64,000 nucleotides of DNA from Platycnemis pennipes (taxonomy: Eukaryota; Arthropoda; Insecta; Odonata; Platycnemididae). Both the position numbers and the translations under genes were made by a program. Each line of letters begins with the position of its first letter. Within the stretch, counting starts at the first letter, position 1. A model generated the notes under the pieces. It ran no database searches. It had not been told where the DNA came from and worked only from the letters and a program-made list of their open reading frames with translations. This document shows positions 34,111 to 44,014 of the stretch, piece by piece. The DNA lies in NCBI GenBank assembly GCA_933228895.1, contig OW121846.1:75714064-75778063 (forward strand), in the 5' to 3' direction.

Positions 34111-34540
34111 CAGTCAACCCCCGTTATTCGCGGGGTCTATGTTCCCAGAGCACCCGCGAATCGTGGAAAACTGCGAATATTAGATGAGGTCAAAAGTGCA
34201 TGGAAATGCCTTTATTCATAGTTTAAACCCTAATCTACGACTCAAGAATACTATGTTACTTTGAACTAAACCTCATTCTCACCGATAAACCTATAATGTT
34301 ACGGCAAATCCGTATACTATGCAATGTACTACAGCTGTTTCCTTCCGTGCAAGATGTAAAACTCCGATTTTTACCTATATTTAGAGTAATTCATGTGAGG
34401 GCATCTTTTTAATAGTTTACTGACGCATGAGAAATTATGTAATGCTGCGGAAAAAATATTTACGGTTTTCGTGAACAAATATTAGGTAGCTTCCACGTAA
34501 AAATCTGCGATCAACTAAAGCCACGAACTGAACCGGGCCT
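34111..34540 (+). mobile_element. Tigger-like MITE
   Basis: It begins CAGTCAACCCCCGTTATTCG then CGGGGTCTATGTTCCC right after TA. This matches the well-known terminal layout of Tigger/pogo elements, CAGTYAACCC..CGTTATTCGCGGGG followed by CGCGAAT repeats. The right side retains AAATCTGCGA and AGCCACGAACTGAACCG at 34500-34536, but the final terminus is lost. No transposase is encoded. It is distinct in sequence from the four-copy MITE at 8860. Confidence 0.7.
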
Positions 34541-34819
34541 TCATGGAGATCGACAGATATGATAAAGTAATGCAGCCATACATTTCCCCAAGATTATTTG
34601 AAATGGATTGGCCATTCGTGTGTTGGGAGTGAATAAATCCTTTGACGGTTTGAATTGGAGGAAATTAAAATATTTCAGGTATGTAAACCATCAATGTAAA
34701 AATCCCATATGCATCAAGGTCCTTCACAATTTGTTTCTGCTATAATTGCATTACCTTCTCCTTCAACGCCGTAACTCAACCTGTTTTACCTTAGATATTC
34801 ACCAACAAAACCCAGGAAC

Positions 34820-35214
34820 CAGGGGCGTGGATACGTGGATAATTTTTTCTTTGGGGAGGGGGGGGGGGTTCCGTCTTCAGCAAATATTCCACAGAGAAAA
34901 AATCATACGCCGCTACGCCGCTAAAGTTTTCACGGCTAGTTCGTGATCTTTGAATTCGGTTCAGTCTTCAATGAAGTAATAAGAATATCTTTTAGGATAA
35001 TTGAATGCTGTTGGATTGTTAAGAGTATTGTTGTCCATGTAACTATTCTTCATCTTCTTTGATTATCGTATGATACCTTGCAGACGCATAATATGCATTT
35101 TGGGGATAATAAAAATTTACAGACTTACTAGGTATTCATTTGCATTCTTATTTTATATTAACTTTTGTTGTTTGGGAGGGGGTTCAGACACCCTCAACCT
35201 TATCTACGCCCCTA
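34820..35214. mobile_element. hAT-like MITE (395 bp) with 8-bp target duplication
   Basis: The termini are CAGGGGCGTGGAT on the left and the complement of TAGGGGCGTAGAT on the right. The flanks are CCAGGAAC (34812-34819) and CCAGTAAC (35215-35222), an 8-bp duplication with one mismatch. The terminal motif and 8-bp duplication fit the hAT superfamily. A G-run (34854-34868) and GGGAGGGGGTTC near the right end are further matching subterminal parts. No transposase is present. Confidence 0.72.
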
Positions 35215-35222
35215 CCAGTAAC

Positions 35223-35744
35223 TCCAGTAAGTGCGTCACAGCAATCCCACATAAAACATTTACAAGCCCCGACGAATTTATTTCACATTCCCTTATGAAC
35301 AGAAAGTGAATGGCTTGAGGTTAATTAGGTTCAAAATACTGCACAGGACGTATAAAAATAGACGAAAGGCACATAGAGCACAATAGGAGCTAGGAGGCAA
35401 CATAGATACCAGAGCATTCAATACTGTTGGTCGAACAGCTCGTGCCTCGAGTCTATAGCCCATCATCCATTCCCTCTGGTCTGGTGTGGCGCCATAGCCT
35501 AAAGGGCGGACTGGAATCCTTGACCTTTTCGCCGAATGACAGGGTCTCCATCTGCCTACCACCCACTTGGAGAAAAATCAATGCAAAGGTAACAACGAGT
35601 AATGAACGTCGAACATTATGGCACTTCGTGCTAACCAAATGGGAAGAGGCAGTAATTTCAGTTTCTCAACATGATCATATGCATTATGGAATGGATAAAT
35701 GAAAAGCAATTTTCCACTTGGATTAGTGTGCATGTATTGACGAC
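35223..35744. other. Gene-free sequence
   Basis: Opposed frames at 35293-35702 are open without domains. Nothing else was recognised. Confidence 0.45.
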
Positions 35745-35792
35745 TAGTTTCGACAGCTAAAAGTTTTGAAAATGACATAGCTGTCGAAACTA
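35745..35792. repeat. 15-bp stem hairpin with GTCGAAACTA
   Basis: TAGTTTCGACAGCTA (35745-35759) and TAGCTGTCGAAACTA (35778-35792) are perfect reverse complements with an 18-base loop. The stem contains the CGAAAC string seen next to other hairpins in the window. Confidence 0.7.
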
Positions 35793-35878
35793 TTCGATAA
35801 TCACATGCAGTTAAGGATGATGGTATTCCAACTGCCTCAAGTATACACTCCATTCCAACTCATTCCAACTGCCTCAAC

Positions 35879-36184
35879 AAAATTAGAGAAATAGATTGCC
35901 GAACTGACAGATTCAAAATGTCCTTTTTTCCTCGTACTATTAGGGATATGAATAACGGTAAATGTATTTAGTACGAGTGTAGCAATTGATAACATTGGTA
36001 GCTGCATGTTGGTATAAGGACTTAAAGCTAACCCAACTAGCAGCATGTTTTTGCATGTATGCTTTGTTATTTTAATTTTTAATTACCAATTTCATGCATG
36101 ATATATAGTGCGTGTTTGGTGAGAGTTCACCCCCTGCCACACACCTTTATGGTGGCTTGTAGGGTGTCATGTAGATGTAGATGA
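35879..36184 (+). mobile_element. CR1-like 3' fragment
   Basis: It encodes only the last codons (KIREIDCRTDRFKMSFFPRT, then IRDMNNGK and a stop). The 3' UTR follows with CACCCCCTGCCACACACCTT (36129-36148) and the tail GTAGATGTAGATGA. The UTR subtype (TTTATGGTGG, GTTTGGTGAGAG) is the same as in the copy at 789-3445. Just upstream, a 16-bp string ATTCCAACTGCCTCAA occurs twice (35825 and 35862). Confidence 0.85.
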
Positions 36185-36356
36185 AGTCATGCGTCATTTA
36201 CTTCACACAAATAATGCATCGCTTACCCCTGCCTTAATTGGGCTTCGAATGGATAATCAGGGTTTTACCACTTATACTGAGGATCGAGACAAGAGGTATT
36301 TAGTGAACGCTTCAAAATACTTGGCATTTAAATTAAGCCCACAACGTAAAACGCTG

Positions 36357-36436
36357 GCCGGCCTCGGTTGTGACAGCGTTTAGTCCTCACCGGCTATTCC
36401 TGAGGTACTGGGTTCGAGTTCTGGTTTTGGGTCGGA
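36357..36436 (+). repeat. tRNA-like SINE head
   Basis: GGCCGGCCTCGGTTGTGACA (A-box region) and GTACTGGGTTCGAGTTCTGG (B box, 36405-36424) are about 45 bases apart. Arms pair poorly, so it is not a working tRNA gene. Confidence 0.5.
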
Positions 36437-36724
36437 TTTTCACCACCCAGTGCATGGATGTGAATACATCAGTGTTATTTTTTAGTATATGCAAAATGGA
36501 AAACATAAGAGAAGGATATAAGAGGAAACAATAAGAACATGCGGACACGATGTGCTTTGGTTTTATTCCAGTTGGTCATACGTAGCAGGTATATTTCCGT
36601 ATCCAAAAACTGCACATAAAAGGAAAGAAATTTGTTTGAGCTTGGTTAACAATCCATCCAATGTGAGTTCTGCAGCGTGGTTCATCGATTTCATTATTCC
36701 GACTTTAATTATTAGGATCAAATT
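36437..36724. other. Gene-free sequence
   Basis: Nothing recognised. Confidence 0.45.
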
Positions 36725-36793
36725 ATTAGGACTGCTTGCACTGGAAATGCGGTGTATGGTCTGTGCGGCCTTAGATGGCAGTGACGCCATCGA
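36725..36793. repeat. Dispersed repeat fragment shared with 38.9 kb
   Basis: TTAGGACTGCTTGCACTGGA then AATGCGGTGT (36726-36755) recurs at 38897-38926 with one change. The following GGCAGTGACGCCATCG (36777-36792) matches the complement of 38672-38690. Both sites may be ends of one unclassified element. Confidence 0.55.
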
Positions 36794-38708
36794 AATTGAT
36801 GACGGCACATCCATTTTCCCTCAATGAGAAAAGCTAAAAATCGCGCACGTTACCAAGATTTTTTGCCAACTTACGAGGTACAGAACAATTGACTGTCTCT
36901 ATTGCGAATTACCTTGCGGGAATTTCGAGTCGTTGGAAAGGAAATTCTTCTCTATGGCAGCGTAATGCATTATTAATTTACAGCACAAGATTTTAACGGC
37001 AACGGTAGATAATAATGTAATTGTCCCACGTCTTTAAGGAATTCTTACCAAGTGCTCAACTACGTACTCTTATTACAACCACCTCAACCCTCTCCCTGCT
37101 TATTCCCTATTGCTATATGAATCAAGCCACTGCCTCTCCTTACAAGTGGTTATGCACGTGTAGAAGCGACAGCAAGCTTACTGAGGAAAGCAATCAGATC
37201 AAAGCTCTTATCCTACGAGACTCCCTATGACAAGTTTATTGGAATTGAAAAACTGGCTTGAGGAAGTCAACACTGAAAAACACACTAATACTGGGTGCAA
37301 ACTTTGATCCCTATGAATCTGATAACTTGACCAAGACATTAAAAATCGTCAAATATACTAGAATAAATGTGTTAAACCATAACGATAAATCTTGCTTCAC
37401 CTACATCCTTCTCTTTAGTTTGCCTTAGTCTATGTATCATGTAATGATTTCCTCACTCACCAAGCTGATTCTATATTTTAAATTAATTGGCTCAGAAATT
37501 CTATGCTGAACTAAAGTCAAGGCTTCTACTTTGTATTTACACAGTTATTCCTCAGAAAATCATGTTCACACTCAAGACATTCTATTCATCATGGGCATCA
37601 ACCACACGGGAACTACTCATTTCTTACCATACGGCTTAAAAATTCACTTATGACACTGGCTTTCATTTTATTTCGAAAAATAAATGCAATGTCACAAAAT
37701 CACCAAAACATTTACATCATAACAATAATGAGGATTTCATTAACACGGTAAATCTTTTTCCAACAGTACTTATCTCACGGAAAACACCATGGTTTATGCT
37801 TTTTCACTTATAATGCAGTACACGAAGACTTATCACACTACCTTTGTAACTTTGGCTGCATCAGCTGCTCATTGATATCAGAAATAAACCTGTCGTCACG
37901 CCGAGCATGAATTCGTTCGTCACCGAAACAAATTTTACAGTTCTTCAAGCTAAATCCCAACAAATCCACTTCCTACCATTTTTCCCACATTAAATCAACA
38001 TCACAAACCTTTATTATACATCATTTGTCATTTTTGTGGCCTTTGTCGGAGGAAAATAGAAAAATATGAGAGATCATCACGAGCCCATGCGTCTGCTTTA
38101 CACATGGACATCGAAAAATTTTAGCATCACAAACCACTCGAGTTAAACAGCGGAGGTATTAAATATGACTATAATACACAAGTTATTGCTCATAAATGAT
38201 GAACTCCCCAGAAAACTTCGAGGAAAACTAAGTACACTCCACACGAGAGCAGAGCTCACATTTAGCAATATTTGTACTAAGTTTACCATCACAGACACTG
38301 CCAAGGTTACAAAGAACCTGAGTATAGCTCACTCAACCCTAATAACTTTAATGCATTACACTTTTTTGTTTGATTCACTGGAATTGAACTTTTTAGTGAG
38401 GTATGCTGACTCCGAAATCCCATGAGAGATCACTTGCACAACTCGTGGCGAATACGCTTTAATAAATAAGAGATTGAGGACGACTTGAATGCCTGACAAA
38501 AAATTCCGGGGAAACTAACGGAAAATAACTTAACTTCCAAAAATATATGCCGGTAGAATATTTAATTAAAGAAAACTTTGATTATACACCGGAAAAAGTT
38601 AGTAAATTTTTCACAAAACTGTGCGAGAGAAAACGAAGTAGACAGCATCCAAAACATTCTGGAAACTCATCGGCGTGACGTCACTGCCAAGATATAAAAT
38701 ACAGACCA
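36794..38708. other. Gene-free AT-rich sequence
   Basis: About 1.9 kb with small frames (37021-37230, 38165-38425) lacking domains. TGACGTCA is at about 38675-38682. Confidence 0.5.
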
Positions 38709-39100
38709 TAATTAATTTTTTAATACTAATGGTCGTTAGTTTCTATCTACTACCGAGAAATGGCTTTACTGTTTTATTTTTCATGGCACGATATCTTACT
38801 GTTAATCTTACGCAGAGAGATTGCTACTACATGATATCATATTGTCGCATAACGGTACCTATGAAAATATTAATAAATTTTAAAATTGACAAAATATTAG
38901 GACTGCTTGCACTGGAAATGCGGCGTAGTTAATTATTTAATATTGACGGTCGTTAGTTTCTAGCTATTACCGAGAGATGGCATTACTGTTTCATCTCTTG
39001 GTACGATATCTTACTGTTAATCTTTCGCAGAGGGATTGCTACTACATGATATCATATTGTCCATAATAATAACTATAAAAATATTAACAAATGTTAAATC
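38709..39100. repeat. Tandem duplication at 217-bp spacing
   Basis: Unit 1 (38709-38890) and unit 2 (about 38929-39100) share GGTCGTTAGTTTCTA, ACGATATCTTACTGTTAATC and GAGATTGCTACTACATGATA then TCATATTGTC. Identity by eye is roughly 85 percent. Between them sits the 30-mer also found at 36726. No coding was seen. Confidence 0.85.
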
Positions 39101-39177
39101 ATTATCATCAACGGTCAAGAATTATAGGATTGGTTTGACGCAGCCCTCCACTCCATTCTTCTATCGGCCAAGCTCTT
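39096..39177 (-). pseudogene. RTE-like C-terminal end
   Basis: The minus strand encodes KSLADRRMEWRAASNQSYNS then a stop, followed by a GATGATAATGA tail. This is the extreme C-terminus of the RTE-like family found at 18346-18553 (EWRAESNQS). It is only about 80 bp, a dead 3' end. Confidence 0.7.
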
Positions 39178-40559
39178 AAAAAATGTTAAAATTGATGTTA
39201 ATTTAAATGTATATATTTTCTTTCTTATTAGTTACACCTGCTATCCTAGGTTTTCCGTAGCTCATATTTCTTATGTAAATCATAATGAACTATAAAAATG
39301 TCACATAATTATTTTCTAACAATCAAATCATTATTTTATTTATTTTTCATCAAGTAACTACATTATTAATCACAATTACGCTTCAAATAATCCTTAATTT
39401 GGATAAAAAGAACGTGTATTGCCCACTTTATTATACACGGTGTTTTAGACCGTTCGTGACCTCTCCCGTCTTAATATGCCGCGGGACCTATTAAGGGTTA
39501 AGGTATTTGCTACCGATTTCAAAACAAAAAACCTCTCCCACTCATTATCCGTCGCTTATGAGCGTAAAATGATGGGAAAACCAAAATAAATCTAAAAACA
39601 TGCATTAAGAGGTAATTTTAAATACAAGTCTGTCACTCTTATAGTTAAAATCCGTTACGTCAAACAACTACTCAAATACCTTCCGGCCTATTTCTCTCAT
39701 GATAATAGGAACATAAAACAGGGCAACTGTACAAGAATATTTATTTGAAACATGACCATAATCTTTGGAATGATAATTGGTAAAGTGCAAATGGGGATCG
39801 GGGAGGTGGAGGGTGTTGGTGGGCAATCGCCATCAGATACGGAGAAGGAAAGTGATGGAGTTCCACTGTGTGCATAAATATGTCTACAACTATGGCCTCT
39901 CAGTTTATAATTAAATCCATTGCTTCCCCTGAAATTAACGGCAAGGTCTAATTAGGGGTTCCCACGAAGGAGAAACAAAGCGATTAAAAAATATCAGGAA
40001 GGCATAACAGGGTACAAAAGGTTGTTGAAGAGGTGGCTTTTTCTTTGACTGCAAAATTTCAATCACCCCAAGACCATCTAACTTGTGTTAACCAGAGCTT
40101 CGTGTTCTGTTAACAGCTTACTTGATTTTATCAAAGGAAAGAAAATGTGACATTTTAAGATGAACTCGACTTAGGAAAGGAATTCCCCGCTTTATTATTG
40201 TATATGGCTGCTATTTGGTTGTTTTCTGGGAAATTGAAATTTGCTTCCTTTCATAAAAATGTCCACAGTTATTTCGCCGTATAAACTGCTTGTCGCAATT
40301 TGTTTTATGACTCAGAGCTCATTTTGTTCGTTGAGCTCTGTCAATGGTATGTTTTTCACCCTTTGAATCAAGGAATGAAAGGCCGCTAGTGTCTCCCAAT
40401 AACGATATCTGGTTAAGAATAGATAATGTATAAAGATAAGCATGTAATTTAGTTATGGTTGACATTTATATGGTGACATAACATCGCAGATAAGGAATCA
40501 CTAAGGGGGCCTATATGCGATTTAAAATTGATCGCAAATAAATGGTGTTTGAACTTAAC
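39178..40559. other. Gene-free AT-rich sequence
   Basis: Nothing firm. CCTATTAAGGGTTAA at 39487-39501 could be one end of a piggyBac-like element (TTAA next to CCCTTAAT), but no partner end was found. Confidence 0.4.
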
Positions 40560-41130
40560 TTAAAACAACATATAGCATTAAACTTCTGCAAAAGGAATAT
40601 GACCATGCCAATAGATCAAAATTGCTGGCTTGAAACACATGAAATACTTTGGTGTTACTACTACTACTTAAGATCAAACATTGGGAAAGAAACATCATAG
40701 ATATGCGGTCAAGCCAACAGAAGCTATGGATAATTAATAGAGCATTAATTATCCATAAGTAACGAGCAGACGAAAGAGTGGTGTTACATTTCAATTTATA
40801 GGCCCCACCTGGAATATGCTGTGAATATATATGCGATCCAGTTGAAGTAGGTGCTGATTTGAAATTCTCAGGATAAAATATGTGGTGAATAACTATCAGA
40901 TTGGAGGTTGGATCCGGTAGTGATTCCCAACAATTGGAAGATAGAAGTACAGACTAAATCTCCGGCAGAAATAAAAATTTGAGATATTTGTGGAAGGCAT
41001 TAAAAACTAGTTAAAACCCCATAATACTATGGTAGGTTACATACAAATAATACCCGGCAAGCTAAGTAAGGCAGTAAGGTAGAGCTAAGGTAGTGGGCAT
41101 ACGTTACATATGAATGATAAAATTAAAAAG
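40560..41130 (+). pseudogene. Degenerate non-LTR RT C-terminal region
   Basis: The plus strand encodes CYISIYRPHLEYAVNIYAIQ (40790-40849), the RPHLEYA motif of CR1-like polyproteins. It is preceded by HMKYFGVT near 40635, equivalent to the KYLGV thumb motif. Further remnants include KYRLNLRQK near 40960. Frames change repeatedly and no 3' UTR of the dominant family is attached, so this is an older or different lineage. Confidence 0.55.
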
Positions 41131-41747
41131 ATAAATAGTAAGATTTTGAAGACTAATAGGTTTATTGATAATAGTTTTCGATCGGTTATGGTAGGTGTTA
41201 TATTGTCTGTCCTTACTCAGCTTCGAATAGGGCAGTTTCCTATGTTTTTTGTCTTGATAAAAATGTTGTAACCTTTGGAGTAGGAATTTTAAGCCACTCG
41301 GTCTAATAATGACGTTGAGTATTTTCCCTGATTAATTCAACAGTGAAAACTTTCAAAATTAATTTAGTTTATTTGTTTAGAAACATTTGGTATTCATTTT
41401 ACTTAGCATGCTGTGAACTTAACCCATATTTTCTGTGAACTGGGCCATGCTCACGCGATGCTCCGAGGTAGCCGAGGACTCCACGAGTAGAAAACGTAGG
41501 AGTCTTTCGGTTACTTATCTTTCAAGTTCGTATCATTTTTCAAAACAGTTTTGTTTCCTTTCCCCTTCATGTCCTCAGTTTTTGTCTTGCTTATGCTCGG
41601 AGTATTTAGTAATTAATTTGTTGACATCATCATGCATTAATTTTAATAAAACAAACTTTTACAAAAATACCACAAAGCAATGTTTTATACAATTTCACGA
41701 ACCAAAACAAGTGGTGCGACATCTCTTTATATACCAGCCAACATCCG
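41131..41747. other. Gene-free sequence
   Basis: An ORF at 41435-41806 has no domain and ends in the adjacent G-rich tract. Confidence 0.45.
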
Positions 41748-41797
41748 GAGGGGAGGGGGAGGAGTGGTGGGGAAGGGAGGGGAGGAGGGGGTTTGGT
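41748..41797 (+). repeat. G-rich tract with quadruplex potential
   Basis: The tract has GGAGGGGAGGGGGAGGAG followed by GGTGGGGAAGGGAGGGGAGG and AGGGGG. At least five runs of three or more G are separated by one to six bases, satisfying the usual G-quadruplex pattern. No neighbouring gene was identified. Confidence 0.7.
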
Positions 41798-42453
41798 GAA
41801 TGGTGAACATGCACTATTTGTTATAACTCTTTGAATGTGGAGTTTATTAGCTTAAATGTGCTTGGCGAAAATATTGCTGAAGAATTAAGGTGTGTAACAA
41901 AGGTATTACTATTTGAAAATTGTACATTTTCGGCAGCTTAAAAACACGACGTCATCGCATGACGTCACGGCACGGTATCACTGTGGGCGTTGTTTATCTG
42001 TTTATGCGTGGAGGTAAGTTGTTAAATGAATACTTGGCGATAGCGTATGTATTTGCCTCATTTGTTTAATGCAATAAACGATTGTATTTCGAGTTTTTAT
42101 TTACGTAGTATGGATGGAAACGATCAAATCGTCCATTAATTATATAATGCCTGTTTAGTGCCCAAGAATTTCTTCTACGTCAATGCAATCGCTGTTTTTT
42201 TAAGAAGAACGCCGCCATAAGGGAGTCAATCAAAGGAAATTGTCCGAATGTGCTTTTTTAGGTATTTTTTTCCGTCATCGTTTCGTTCGAGAGACAGCTA
42301 AAAACCTCAAAACAATAAATTTACTTCGTATTTTTTTTTAAATAAATGTCTATCTCCGTAGCACTATGGAACCTATACTGTGCAGTGACGTCAGAAGGCG
42401 TTTCAGGTCACGTGACTTTTGTCAATTTCCGGGAACATTTTAATACGTCACTG
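41798..42453. other. Gene-free sequence with TGACGTCA sites
   Basis: GACGTCATCGCATGACGTC at 41948-41966 is an inverted pair, and a second TGACGTCA lies at about 42384-42391. These match the CRE/ATF octamer but also look like part of a dispersed repeat. A donor-like GGAG|GTAAGT occurs near 42010 without a supporting exon. Confidence 0.4.
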
Positions 42454-42640
42454 ATATTTTAGAGTATTCTGTAGTGCATGATGCATGTATTAACCCCTCA
42501 AATACTATAGATACTAACAATCTAGTTGCATGAGACCCCTTAGTTGCTTGCTTGCATGCTAGTAGTGAATGCTTGGTGACCTTCACCCCCTGCCACACAC
42601 CCTCGCGGTGGCTTGCAGGGTATCGTGTAGATGTAGATGA
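42454..42640 (+). mobile_element. CR1-like 3' UTR fragment
   Basis: It begins at ATATTTTAGAGTATTCTGTA, which is the complement of the start of the 3' UTR in the copy at 31431. It runs through CACCCCCTGCCACACACCCT (42585-42604) and GTGGCTTGCAGGGTATCGTG to the GTAGATGTAGATGA tail. Coding is entirely lost. Confidence 0.85.
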
Positions 42641-42764
42641 ATATCATTTAATAATCTTTGTGGTGGGCGTAGAAAATTTTAGCTTGTATATTTAAACTGG
42701 TGAGAAAATTTCGCATCAAGTACATCATTAATCTTCGAGAAACAAAGTTCATTCATATTCCCCA

Positions 42765-42985
42765 TTATGGAGGACTATGGGTAGAACTGCCAGGCGAGTT
42801 GCAAGACGACGGGAGGTCTGAGATAAGGAAAGGGAAGCAACTGCCTTCAGGATGGGGGAGGAGGCGGGAAACAAATATGTACTCATTAATGACTGTTGCC
42901 CCAGGGTCACCCATTTCCTTTAAAATTTCCAATTTTTCGCCAGAATTGAGCTCTGGTGTGTGGCATAATAAAACCACAATAGATG
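42765..42985 (-). pseudogene. Penelope-like element: end of the GIY-YIG endonuclease ORF
   Basis: The minus strand reads LLCHTPELNSGEKLEILKEM then GDPGATVINEYIFVSRLLPH. The first part is colinear with ELDSREKLEILNKMGDFGAS in the plus-strand piece at 43268-43546. The conserved Glu of the C-terminal GIY-YIG fold (EKLEI) is present. It extends further downstream than the other piece but lacks the start of the domain. Confidence 0.65.
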
Positions 42986-43024
42986 TGGTAAAATTGGTGT
43001 GGATAGTTTTAAGTACAGTGACTG

Positions 43025-43082
43025 TGATAGGGTTTACCCCCTGCCCCCTGCCACAAACCTTAAAGGTGGCTTTCAGGGCATT
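43025..43082 (+). mobile_element. CR1-like 3' terminus, plus orientation
   Basis: TTTACCCCCTGCCCCCTGCC then ACAAACCTTAAAGGTGGCTT and CAGGGCATTCATCTATC forms a short, diverged 3' end. It meets a minus-strand 3' end at 43083, so the two tails are joined tail to tail and form an inverted repeat of about 50-bp arms. Confidence 0.7.
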
Positions 43083-43267
43083 CATCTATCTACATCTACA
43101 TAATACCCTGCAAGCCACCATAAAGGTGTGTGGCAGGGGGTGAATTCTCACCAAACGTGCACTACATATCATGCATAAAATAGGGTTAGTATTAATATAT
43201 TAGTCTAAAATTCACCATTTAAAAAGATAAAAATAGCAAATTATGCTGATGTAGATATAGATGTAGA
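43083..43267 (-). mobile_element. CR1-like 3' UTR fragment, minus orientation
   Basis: The minus strand ends in TGGCTTGCAGGGTATTATGT then AGATGTAGATAGATG at 43098-43083, preceded by CACCCCCTGCCACACACCTT (43142-43123). The other side also ends in GATGTAGATATAGATGTAG (43247-43266), so simple repeats of the tail type occur at both ends. It abuts the Penelope-like piece directly. Confidence 0.78.
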
Positions 43268-43546
43268 TGTCATGTGGGACAGACATCCAGAAATTTTAAC
43301 ACGCGGACCGAGGAACATTTTAAAACTTTTAATTCTAAATGTGACAACAAAAGTAACTTTGCTAAACATTTAATTGATAATGACCACCAGAGTGATTTTA
43401 ATGTAAACATTTTATGCATGTGCCATCAGAGACGAGAGCTCGATTCTCGCGAAAAATTGGAAATTTTAAATAAAATGGGTGACTTTGGGGCATCACTCAT
43501 CAATGAGTACATATTTGTTTCCTATAAAACTATTCCCAAACTATAA
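43268..43546 (+). pseudogene. Penelope-like element: GIY-YIG endonuclease fragment
   Basis: Translation from 43268 gives CHVGQTSRNFNTRTEEHF. It continues with NFAKHLIDNDHQ, RRELDSREKLEILNKMGD and INEYIFVS before a stop at 43544. The YVGQT-like motif, the Arg eight residues later, the downstream KHL..H and the Glu in REKLEI are the order found in the C-terminal GIY-YIG nuclease of Penelope-like retroelements. The GIY motif and the reverse transcriptase upstream are missing, replaced by a CR1-like 3' end. The fragment is about 92 codons against more than 700 for a whole element. Confidence 0.78.
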
Positions 43547-43801
43547 AAGTTTGTTTCATTAAAACTATTGACTATGGAATACCACCAATTGACAGACGAT
43601 AAAATTTTATTTATTTATCATCATACATTTTCACTCTCTGCGGTGTGAGGAGAATGCAATTTTGTTTCCCACTTTCACATGGCATTTATCTACTTTGCTG
43701 ACTCTAACTCAGATTATCTCTCTTCGGATGGCGAGTGGAGAATACAGCTTAATTTTTTCTCTCAGTTATAGCCATTATTTTGAAGATAGCTGTGATCAAA
43801 A
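43547..43801. other. Spacer before a small acidic ORF
   Basis: No gene is seen. GGATGGCGAGTGGAGAATAC at 43724-43743 resembles CAGTGGTGAGTGGAGAATGA at 53560-53579 next to a hairpin, so part of this may be an element end. Confidence 0.35.
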
Positions 43802-44014
43802 ATGTCTCGAAGACGAACATTACGTTCTGCTGACGTTCTTGCAGAGCTGTATAAGATTCAAGAAGATATGTCAGATGGTGGAGAGTTTTTATTTGCCAAT
43901 TCCAACGACGAGCTGGCATTCGATGCTTGTGAAGAATCAACAGAATCCTCAGAATGGGACGATAAGTACCCATTTGATGCACTCAGTGGAGACACTAGGA
44001 GGAGCGGATTTTAA
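43802..44014 (+). CDS. Small acidic ORF, unidentified (70 codons)
   Basis: The start context GATCAAAAATGTC fits the A-rich Kozak usual in insects. The product begins MSRRRTLRSADVLAEL and then becomes strongly acidic with Ser, Asp and Glu (for example CEESTESSEWDDKYPFD). It ends SGDTRRSGF. A basic start followed by an acidic low-complexity stretch recalls the N-terminus of piggyBac-type transposases, but the catalytic DDD domain is absent downstream. It could equally be the first exon of a host gene or a chance ORF. I do not assign a function. Confidence 0.3.
   Translation: MSRRRTLRSADVLAELYKIQEDMSDGGEFLFANSNDELAFDACEESTESSEWDDKYPFDALSGDTRRSGF

Noticed and set aside
36357..36436. Functional tRNA gene
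   Set aside because: A and B boxes are present but acceptor and anticodon arms do not pair. The same applies to the tRNA-like heads at 6555, 10030, 27575 and 58633.
39487..39501. CCTATTAAGGGTTAA as a piggyBac-like terminus
   Set aside because: No matching inverted end or subterminal repeats were found within a few kb.
43083..43270. A self-standing MITE with GATGTA terminal inverted repeats
   Set aside because: The interior is the CR1-like 3' UTR, and one of the GATGTA ends is its normal tail. The other end is more simply explained as a junction with another simple repeat.
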